From NCBI GenBank assembly GCA_005880175.1, contig VBJR01000128.1:1-5502 (forward strand): a DNA stretch of 5,502 nt, given 5' to 3'. Made by a program: the position numbers and the translations under genes. How positions within the stretch are numbered: position 1 is the stretch's first letter; each line of letters opens with the position of its first letter. This document shows positions 1-4,623 of the stretch, piece after piece. The notes beneath the pieces were generated by a model. The model ran no database searches, was not told the origin of the DNA, and saw only the letters and a list, made by a program, of their open reading frames with translations. Origin of the DNA: Chloroflexota bacterium. GTDB taxonomy: Bacteria; Chloroflexota; Dormibacteria; Dormibacterales; Dormibacteraceae.

Positions 1-47
1 CCGCCGCCGGCCAGGCCGATCCGCAGCGGCGCCCTGGCGATCAGCAT
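1..47 (-). CDS. GHMP kinase, N-terminus only (probable D-glycero-D-manno-heptose 7-phosphate kinase); runs off the left edge
   Basis: Only the first 15 codons are present, starting at ATG 47-45 on the minus strand. The start overlaps the upstream gmhB stop as TAATG (one shared base), a classic coupled junction. The readable peptide is MLIARAPLRIGLAGGG. This matches the opening of GHMP-superfamily sugar kinases (M-[IL]-I-x-R-x-P-L-R-I-x-x-x-G-G-G), notably HddA, which phosphorylates D-glycero-D-manno-heptose 7-phosphate at O-1 in the GDP-heptose pathway. The match covers one beta strand and the start of a glycine-rich turn; the ATP-binding loop lies outside the window. The two genes before it encode the other heptose enzymes, which favours the heptose kinase over homologues such as fucose or mevalonate kinases. 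Family assignment is fairly secure for so short a piece; exact substrate is inferred from context. Confidence 0.72.
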   Translation of the reverse strand, partial: MLIARAPLRIGLAGG

Positions 48-748
48 TAGCGCAGGAGGGTCACCGCGTCCAGCAGGTCGTGCGCCACGGGGACGCGTGT
101 CGCCCGGGCGCCGGCCGCCGCCGCGGCCGGACCCACCCACACCGCGCGGCAGCCCGCCGCGTGCGCGGCCTGCACGTCGATCCAGGTGTCGCCGATCATC
201 ACCGACCGGCGCAGGTCCACGTGCCGCTCGGCGGCGGCGCGGAAGAACAGCCCCGGGGCGGGCTTGCGGCACCGGCACCCGTCGTCGGGTCCGTGGAGGC
301 ACGCGAGCACCGCGTCGATCAGGCCGCCGGCCGCCTCGACCGCGGCGCGCATCCGGCCGTGGATCTCGTCGAGCCGGGCGGCGTCGATCAGGCCGCGGCC
401 CACGACCGACTGGTTGGTGAGCACCACCACGCGCTCGCCGGCCGACCGCAGCCGGCGCAGGGCCTCCAGGCTGCCGGGCAGGAACTCGAAGTCGGCCCAG
501 CACCGCACGTGCTCGGGCCGCTGGACGTTGATGACGCCGTCTCGGTCCACCAGCACGGCGGGGCCAGGGGTGTGGCCGGAAACTGGCCGAGAGATTTGGC
601 GTCCAGGTGCCCCAGGCAGGCCGCCGACGGCGAGCAGCGGAGCGAGCGTAGTCGACCTACGTAAGCGAGCAGCGGAGCCGGCGGGGGCCTGGATGGGGTG
701 CATGGGCGTCAAAGATCCGGCTGGGTTTTCGGCCGCACCCCTAGGCAT
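47..748 (-). CDS. gmhB: D-glycero-D-manno-heptose-1,7-bisphosphate phosphatase (HAD family) with an N-terminal extension encoded by a palindromic element
   Basis: This HAD-superfamily phosphatase would remove a phosphate from heptose 1,7-bisphosphate in the cytoplasm. Numbering from ATG 748: motif I VLVDRDGVIN has nucleophile Asp68 and acid/base Asp70; motif II is TNQS (111-114); the GmhB-type zinc loop is Cys150-x-His152...Cys158-x-Cys160, followed by RKP; motif IV is GDTWID (Asp187, Asp191). All are intact. The domain proper is about 170 residues, the normal family size, but the ORF has 233. Residues 3-61 come from the 177-bp palindrome at 566-742 and look like no known domain. ATG 748 overlaps the gmhA stop by 8 nt and has a weak GAGGG about 11 nt upstream. 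An alternative GTG start at 556 would give 169 residues but has no visible ribosome site and would begin within the first beta strand. The 748 start is therefore the outer bound. The 3' end overlaps the GHMP kinase start by one base. Confidence 0.88.
   Translation of the reverse strand: MPRGAAENPAGSLTPMHPIQAPAGSAARLRRSTTLAPLLAVGGLPGAPGRQISRPVSGHTPGPAVLVDRDGVINVQRPEHVRCWADFEFLPGSLEALRRLRSAGERVVVLTNQSVVGRGLIDAARLDEIHGRMRAAVEAAGGLIDAVLACLHGPDDGCRCRKPAPGLFFRAAAERHVDLRRSVMIGDTWIDVQAAHAAGCRAVWVGPAAAAAGARATRVPVAHDLLDAVTLLR
566..742. repeat. 177-bp imperfect palindromic element (MITE-like or structured-RNA-like) at the gmhA/gmhB junction
   Basis: The whole stretch is symmetric about position 654. 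Terminal arms 566-583 and 725-742 match at 16 of 18 positions as inverted repeats, with AGGGGTG at one end and CACCCCT at the other. A second stem pairs 595-614 with 694-713 (15 Watson-Crick pairs, 4 G.T, 1 mismatch), continuing through 617-622/686-691, 624-626/682-684 and 628-631/677-680. An apical hairpin pairs 647-651 with 657-661. Between apex and stem lie two direct copies of GCGAGCAGCGGAGC (630-643 and 665-678). There is no transposase ORF, so if mobile it would be non-autonomous. The right end abuts TA (742-743); the left end abuts CA (565-566), possibly a decayed TA duplication. The length is exactly 59 codons and the element is read through by gmhB. Element status is inferred from structure alone; genomic copy number is unknown. 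Confidence 0.8.
630..678 (+). repeat. 14-bp direct repeat pair flanking a short hairpin inside the palindrome
   Basis: GCGAGCAGCGGAGC occurs at 630-643 and again at 665-678. The copies are in the same orientation, so they cannot pair with each other over most of their length and form an internal loop in the larger palindrome. Between them is a short hairpin, CGTAG (647-651) with CTACG (657-661) around a TCGAC loop. This is a distinct architectural unit, unlike a simple terminator. Confidence 0.75.
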
Positions 749-1328
749 CGAGCGCTGCCCTCGTCCCGGCGGTGATCGCGTGCTGGAGCACCAGGTGGCA
801 GTCCTCGATGACCCCGTAGTCGGCGCTGTCGGCGACGAGCGCCAGGTCGACGGCGCCCAGGAGGCGACCGCCGCGGCAGCCGGTCAGGCCGACCGTGCAG
901 GCGCGGAGCGACCGGGCGACGCGGACCGCCTCGAGGACGTTCGAGGAGCTCCCGCTGGCGCTGATGGCGACGACGAGATCGCCGGGGTCGAGCAGGCCGC
1001 TCAGCGGCTCGGCGAACACCCGCTCGTAGCTGGTGTCGTTGGCCCACGCCGTCAGCGAGGCGGCGCTGTCGGTCAGGGCCGTGACCCGCAGCCGGGGTCG
1101 TCCAGGGACCGCGGTGGACTTCGAGAGATCGCATGCGAAGTGGCTGGCCGTCGCGGCGCTGCCGCCGTTCCCCAGCACGTACACACGGCCGCGCGCCGAA
1201 TGCGTGCGCAGGACGGCGTCGACGACCGCGTGCACTGCGGCCGGCGAGATGCGCTCGAGCGCGCTGCGCACCGCTGCGATGTGCGTCACGATCGCGGACG
1301 CGGACAGTCCGGACTCCCTCGCCGGCAC
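741..1328 (-). CDS. gmhA: Sedoheptulose-7-phosphate isomerase (SIS domain, GmhA family)
   Basis: A cytoplasmic SIS-domain isomerase that would convert sedoheptulose 7-phosphate to D-glycero-D-manno-heptose 7-phosphate, the first step of nucleotide-heptose synthesis. Numbering from GTG 1328: phosphate-binding GNGGSAA at 53-59, followed by SHFACDL; a second sugar-phosphate loop AISASGSSSNV at 121-131; GLTG at 147-150; and near the C-terminus YGVIEDCHLVLQH, whose His178 aligns with catalytic His180 of E. coli GmhA. The E. coli acidic residue Glu65 aligns with Asp67 here, a conservative change. The chosen start gives 195 residues with GNGGS at about 53, as in E. coli (192 residues, GNGGS at 51). 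The frame stays open upstream to ATG 1373 and GTG 1412 (223 residues), but that extra part is Arg/Ala-rich, has no convincing ribosome site and looks untranslated. The TAG stop (743-741) lies on the edge of the palindrome and overlaps gmhB. Confidence 0.88.
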   Translation of the reverse strand: MPARESGLSASAIVTHIAAVRSALERISPAAVHAVVDAVLRTHSARGRVYVLGNGGSAATASHFACDLSKSTAVPGRPRLRVTALTDSAASLTAWANDTSYERVFAEPLSGLLDPGDLVVAISASGSSSNVLEAVRVARSLRACTVGLTGCRGGRLLGAVDLALVADSADYGVIEDCHLVLQHAITAGTRAALDA

Positions 1329-1439
1329 TGTCAACGCCCGACTCCGCGCAGGTCGATGGGCGTGCGCGAGCATGCGAGAGCACGCAGATGGTTCATGGCA
1401 CCTACTACCCACAGCCGGTAATCGATCAGCCTGACGCCA

Positions 1440-1459
1440 CGGGCCCTTGCCGGGGCCCG
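1440..1459. other. GC-rich hairpin in the gmhA leader
   Basis: CGGGCCC (1440-1446) pairs perfectly with GGGCCCG (1453-1459) around a 6-base loop. It is not followed by a T-run on either strand, so it is not a typical intrinsic terminator. It would lie in the 5' leader of the heptose operon if transcription starts at the promoter proposed near 1475. Confidence 0.45.
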
Positions 1460-1480
1460 GCGCCGTATCTCAATTGTCAA

Positions 1481-1508
1481 GATATACGGCTTTCTAAGCA
1501 GCCGTCAA
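1481..1508 (-). promoter_or_regulatory. Candidate promoter of the heptose operon
   Basis: On the minus strand TTGACG (1508-1503) is separated by 16 bases from TATATC (1486-1481), a reasonable fit to a housekeeping -35/-10 pair in a locally AT-richer stretch. The -10 box lies in one arm of an inverted repeat, GCCGTAT (1462-1468) with ATACGGC (1484-1490), so a repressor or structure could act here. Start would be near 1475, leaving a leader of about 145 nt to the GTG at 1328. Confidence 0.4.
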
Positions 1509-1524
1509 CTCTGGTGATGTCCGG

Positions 1525-2012
1525 TCAGGCCGGCTCCCCGACGACGACGATCCGGGGGTCGTTGTAGTTGTACGTCGTGCACGTGGTGAGGACGATCTCC
1601 TCGTGGTCACCGGGCCGCAGCCAGCGCAGGTCCGTGACCGGCCAGCGCGCGAAGTACTGGGTGACGACGTACCGCCGAACGACGCCGGCGGGCCCGGTGA
1701 TCTCGATGTGCATCCCCACCCCGGCGCCGAACAGCGGCCCGAACATGCCTGCGCGCGCGTGCGCGTAGATGACGGAGCGGCCGCCGTCGCCCGGCCAGGA
1801 CGTGCCCGGGTAGTGCACCGCCTTGTACAGCGGCGCGTTGTCGGGAGCGGGGTCTCCGGCGGCGGCGGGCTGACGCTGATGATGGCCGCCGGCGTCCTCA
1901 CGGCCACCTTCGGGACGCTGGCGCGCTGATGCGCCGCGCTCGCCACGGCGAACGCCGCGACCGCCACGAGCACGCCCGCGGCGGCCGCGATCGCCCGCTT
2001 CCGGATCACCAC
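1525..2012 (-). pseudogene. Sortase-family transpeptidase, split by an apparent frameshift
   Basis: Sortases are membrane-anchored cysteine transpeptidases that cleave a C-terminal sorting motif and attach surface proteins. The likely start is GTG 2012 (or GTG 2009), with a strong AGGAGG (2028-2023) 10 nt before GTG 2012. The first frame reads VIRKRA, then a hydrophobic anchor (about residues 6-23), then a Pro-rich linker containing SPPPPETP. The catalytic half lies one base out of register: LYKAVHYPG, PGDGG, then IYAHARAGMFG with catalytic His, and LTTCTTYNYNDPRIVVVGE with nucleophile Cys and catalytic Arg, ending at the TGA at 1525-1527. In that frame there is no start before GTG 1818, and a TGA closes it just upstream of the anchor. 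A single missing base, probably in the CGG repeat near 1855-1870, explains the split; the repaired protein would have about 162 residues, normal for small sortases. All catalytic residues survive, so recent mutation, assembly error or unusual recoding remain possible. The start overlaps the DUF4012 stop. Confidence 0.8.
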
Positions 2013-3850
2013 GAGATCGTCACCTCCTCGTCGCCACCGCCGGTCAGGGCCCGGGTGTGGACGGCGCCCGGGACGCCGGCCACCAGCCGCATCGGCCGGC
2101 TGAGGACGCCGGCCTGCTTCTGGACGTACAGCCGGTACCCCGGGCCGGGCGCGAGCGGCGTCTCGTACCACAGGCGCAGCTCGGTCGTGTGGCCGGGCGC
2201 GGTCCGGAAGAACGTCCCGACCACCCGCTTGGCGTGCTCGACCGTGAGGTCCTCGATGGCGCCCTCCGCCGGCCGGGCGCCGTCCAGCTCGGCGAAGCCG
2301 GTGATCGTGGCGGCCTCGGGCAGGTAGACCCGGACGTAGTCCCGGTACGCGGGGTCGGCCCCCGGCGGGACCGAGGCGTCCACCGCCCCGGGCGGATACG
2401 CGTAGCGCAGCGCGAGCAGGTGTCGGGCGAGGCCGTCGTCGCCGATCTCCACCCGGTCCTCGACGCTCTTGCGGACGATCGCGTCGCCCTTGGTGCCGCC
2501 GACGTTCGCGTCCACGACCATCTCGTAGTCCTCGCCCGCCGGGGGCTGGACGAGCGCGCCGTCCACGTGCGCCCCGCGGGCGGCGGCCGACACGGCCGCG
2601 TCGTGCATGGCGAGCTGGACGTGCCCGGTCCGCGCCTCGGGCGCCAGGGCGCCGAGGAGCCGCAGCCAGAGCGACGGCGGCGCGCCCAGGAGGCGGGTGA
2701 CCAGGGCCTGAGAGACCGGGACCATCGCCTGCTTGCCGCTGCCCGGACCTCGCTCCGTGTTCACGATGGCGTTCAGCTTCGGGAAGAAGTCGGCCGCCGT
2801 GAACGCGCCGTACGGCGGCACGTCGAGGGGCCCCGTGACCGTGAGCAGGGCGGAGATCGCGTACGGGTCGATCGCGATCGTCCCGTCCACCTGCCGGCCC
2901 GTGGCGGACCGGTAGATCCGCTCGCAGAGCGCCGCGCTGGTCGGGAAGTCCGGGTCCCAGCCGGCGTCGCCGAGGTCCAGCGAGTCGCCCGCGAACGACA
3001 TCCGCCGGGCGAGGGCCGCCGGCACCGGCACGCGCTCACGCTGCAGCGCGTTGATCGCCTCGTAGCCGAGGACGGCGAAGCCCGAGGCCGTCCCGTGGTC
3101 CATCGAGACGGTGGCCAGGCTCCCGAACAGGCCGCCGGAGGGCCGCAGCTCGTAGGGGTTGGGGAACAGCAGGAGGTACGTCCGGGGACCGGCGGCGCCG
3201 AGCACCGCGGGCAGGGAGTCGGCGGCCGCCGAGGCGGTGGCCACCAGCTCGCGGGCACGCCCGAGCCGGTCCATCGCCGCCGCCACCTGGCGCTGGAGCG
3301 GCGGCAGGAGCCCCGCGTCGCGGTGGAGGCGCGCCAGCGCCAGGTCCAGGCGGTGCCCGGCGTCGCGGAGCGCGGGGGCCGCGGCGACGAGCAGCGCGAG
3401 CAGCCGCGGGCCCGGCGGGGGGGCGCCGCCCCGCAGGTCCGCCGCGACCCGGCCGACCCGGACCAGGTCGCCGACCGCCGCCGCCGCGTCTCCCGCGGAG
3501 TCGGCCAGGTCGAGCGCCGCGGCGCGCTGCGCGGCCGCGACGGGCAGCCGCGCGGCGACGCGCAGCGCCAGGTCGGCGCGCAGCCGCGCCGTGGCCGAGG
3601 CGATGTCCGCGGCCGCCTCCCGCTGCAGCCTCCCGGCGGCGTCGACGCGATCGGCCGGCGTCGCGTCGAGCGGGCCGGCGAGGCTGGAGGAAGCCTGATC
3701 GAGGCGGGTCACGCCGCGCTCCAGCAGCGCGACCGCGCCGGCCACGTCCATCGTGAACGAGGCCAGGGACAGCAGCGTCACGGCGAGCGCGACGAACGCG
3801 ACGCCGTACGCGAGGCGACGCCGGGACTCAGTCGATCTCAGCGACGGCAC
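2006..3850 (-). CDS. DUF4012-family membrane protein
   Basis: A large membrane-anchored protein of the DUF4012 family, whose biochemical role is not established; members are often found beside exopolysaccharide genes. From GTG 3850 (614 residues) it has a short basic N-terminus, one transmembrane segment (about 17-37), and a long Ala/Arg/Leu-rich helical region (about 40-215) that may be coiled coil. The DUF4012 core begins near 222, with LLLFPNPYELRPSGGLFGS, GWDPDFPTSA, DGTIAIDPYAI and LTVTGPLDVP. The C-terminal region is probably beta-rich and extracytoplasmic. The frame continues to ATG 4006 (666 residues), but the extra 52 residues are Arg/Cys-rich, lack a ribosome site and overlap the divergent promoter region, so I prefer GTG 3850, placed just before the basic-then-hydrophobic anchor. 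The stop codon overlaps the sortase start and the sortase ribosome site lies within this gene, so the two are likely co-translated. Confidence 0.85.
   Translation of the reverse strand: MPSLRSTESRRRLAYGVAFVALAVTLLSLASFTMDVAGAVALLERGVTRLDQASSSLAGPLDATPADRVDAAGRLQREAAADIASATARLRADLALRVAARLPVAAAQRAAALDLADSAGDAAAAVGDLVRVGRVAADLRGGAPPPGPRLLALLVAAAPALRDAGHRLDLALARLHRDAGLLPPLQRQVAAAMDRLGRARELVATASAAADSLPAVLGAAGPRTYLLLFPNPYELRPSGGLFGSLATVSMDHGTASGFAVLGYEAINALQRERVPVPAALARRMSFAGDSLDLGDAGWDPDFPTSAALCERIYRSATGRQVDGTIAIDPYAISALLTVTGPLDVPPYGAFTAADFFPKLNAIVNTERGPGSGKQAMVPVSQALVTRLLGAPPSLWLRLLGALAPEARTGHVQLAMHDAAVSAAARGAHVDGALVQPPAGEDYEMVVDANVGGTKGDAIVRKSVEDRVEIGDDGLARHLLALRYAYPPGAVDASVPPGADPAYRDYVRVYLPEAATITGFAELDGARPAEGAIEDLTVEHAKRVVGTFFRTAPGHTTELRLWYETPLAPGPGYRLYVQKQAGVLSRPMRLVAGVPGAVHTRALTGGGDEEVTISW
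2023..2028 (-). promoter_or_regulatory. Strong ribosome binding site for the sortase gene
   Basis: AGGAGG on the minus strand, inside the last codons of the DUF4012 gene, 10 nt before GTG 2012. It decides the sortase start and places it in the anchor-encoding frame, not in the frame of the catalytic domain. Confidence 0.75.
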
Positions 3851-4029
3851 AGTGACATCTCGGGCAGCCCGCAACCATGCGGCGGAGCCTATCAGGCGGC
3901 GCCGGCGACAGCCGTGTCGCGATCTCAGCCTTGACCGGAGGCACAGGGTTCGACTACGTTCGCGAACGAGTCCCTCAGTAGCGCTGGTCACACAGCAACA
4001 CAGCATGGCTGGGAAAAGAGGTTCACGGA
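3851..4029. promoter_or_regulatory. Divergent promoter region between the DUF4012 gene and the secreted-protein gene
   Basis: Non-coding space separating two divergent transcripts. On the plus strand TTGACC (3931-3936) and TACGTT (3955-3960), 18 bases apart, form a plausible -35/-10 pair for the rightward genes. On the minus strand TAGGCT (3891-3886) could be a -10 box for the DUF4012 gene, but I see no good -35 partner. A perfect 12-bp palindrome lies at 3957-3968. An AAGAGG ribosome site at 4016-4021 serves the gene at 4030. Confidence 0.45.
3957..3968. promoter_or_regulatory. Perfect 12-bp palindrome, possible operator
   Basis: CGTTCGCGAACG is identical on both strands and overlaps the last four bases of the candidate -10 box for the rightward genes. 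That position suits a dimeric repressor. No specific regulator can be named from the sequence. Confidence 0.35.
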
Positions 4030-4623
4030 ATGATCTGTCGCGCCCTCAGATGGCTTCTGTGCGTCGGTGTCGCCGGCCTGGCGTTCGTCCAGCCCGGAGC
4101 CGCCTTCGCCTACACGATCGGGAGCGGCTCGACCGCGACCGGTCCGACCGGCATCGCCGCCGGTGTACCGTTCACCTTTCTGGCAACGTTCATACAGCCC
4201 GACGGCACACCGGTGCCTGCCGGACAGACGGTGACGTTCTCACAGCTGAGTGGCCCTGGCACTGCCAGTGTGCCGCCGTCGCCGCTGAGAATCGGCGGGC
4301 AGTGGGAGCGTGTCTCGCTCGCCGCGTCCACGTGCCAGGCGACGTTCAACCCGGTGACGACCGTGACCGACTCGGCCGGCCGGGCCGCCAGCACGGTGAC
4401 CCTGCCTCCGGGCTGCCCGGGCCAGTTCGTGCTCGCGGCGACGCTGGCTGGCGACGGCTCCGTCACGCTCACGGTCGTCGAGACGGGCGGCTTCCCGAAC
4501 ACGACCGCCGACCCGGCGCGGGGGCTGCCGTCGTGGCTCGTCGTCGCCGGCGCGTTCGCGCTGTGCGCGATGGCCGTGGCCGGCGTCCGGCTCTGGAGCG
4601 CCCGGCGCAATCGATGGAACTGA
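4030..4623 (+). CDS. Secreted surface protein with a sortase-like C-terminal sorting signal
   Basis: A 197-residue exported protein of unrecognised specific function. Residues 1-27 form a signal peptide: Arg at 4 and 7, a hydrophobic core LLCVGVAGLAFV, and probable cleavage after AFA. The middle (28-150) is Thr/Val/Gly/Pro-rich with PDGTPVPAGQTVTF, resembling bacterial Ig-like beta domains; Cys102 and Cys129 could form a disulfide. The tail is organised like a cell-wall sorting signal: FPNTT at 155-159, a short spacer, a hydrophobic segment (about 168-186) and a positive end with four Arg (187, 192, 193, 195). FPNTT resembles LPNTA-type motifs but is not canonical. If uncleaved, the tail would still be a membrane anchor. 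ATG 4030 is supported by AAGAGG (4016-4021) 8 nt upstream. The 3' end overlaps the Wzz-like gene by 10 nt, so the pair is probably one operon. The nearby sortase makes a substrate relationship plausible. Confidence 0.8.
   Translation: MICRALRWLLCVGVAGLAFVQPGAAFAYTIGSGSTATGPTGIAAGVPFTFLATFIQPDGTPVPAGQTVTFSQLSGPGTASVPPSPLRIGGQWERVSLAASTCQATFNPVTTVTDSAGRAASTVTLPPGCPGQFVLAATLAGDGSVTLTVVETGGFPNTTADPARGLPSWLVVAGAFALCAMAVAGVRLWSARRNRWN

Larger units (their letters stand above)
1329..1524. other. Leader and intergenic region between the sortase gene and gmhA
   Basis: About 200 bases without a convincing gene. On the minus strand it would carry the promoter and a long 5' leader of the heptose operon. 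It holds a candidate promoter (1481-1508), an AT-richer hairpin (1462-1490) and a GC-rich hairpin (1440-1459). Part of it is open in the gmhA frame, so a longer gmhA product cannot be excluded. No canonical terminator for the sortase/DUF4012 transcript is visible, so readthrough into gmhA is possible. Confidence 0.5.

Noticed and set aside
630..678. CRISPR array
   Set aside because: Only two 14-bp repeats with one spacer that is itself a hairpin, and no cas genes.
566..742. Palindrome as an ordinary bidirectional terminator between gmhA and gmhB
   Set aside because: Far too long, no T-tracts, direct repeats inside, and it lies between two genes of one operon where termination would silence gmhB and the kinase.
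80..1421. Long plus-strand ORFs opposite gmhB and gmhA (80-664, 186-1421)
   Set aside because: Arg/Pro/Ala-rich translations with no recognisable motifs, while the minus strand carries complete HAD and SIS motifs. They are antisense shadows typical of GC-rich DNA.
1462..1496. Hairpin followed by TTTCT as a plus-strand intrinsic terminator
   Set aside because: No plus-strand gene ends here, the T-run is only three bases, and on the minus strand no T-run follows. It fits better as part of the gmhA promoter region.
3414..3437. G8 tract in DUF4012 as a phase-variation or frameshift site
   Set aside because: The reading frame and composition continue smoothly on both sides; no frame change is seen.
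2057..3934. A 625-residue plus-strand ORF opposite DUF4012
   Set aside because: Highly Arg/Gly/Val-rich with no domain, and fully explained as the complement of the DUF4012 gene, which has family motifs and a membrane segment.
3851..4006. N-terminal extension of DUF4012 to ATG 4006
   Set aside because: No ribosome site, atypical Cys/Arg-rich peptide, and it runs through the divergent promoter region; GTG 3850 sits naturally before the anchor.
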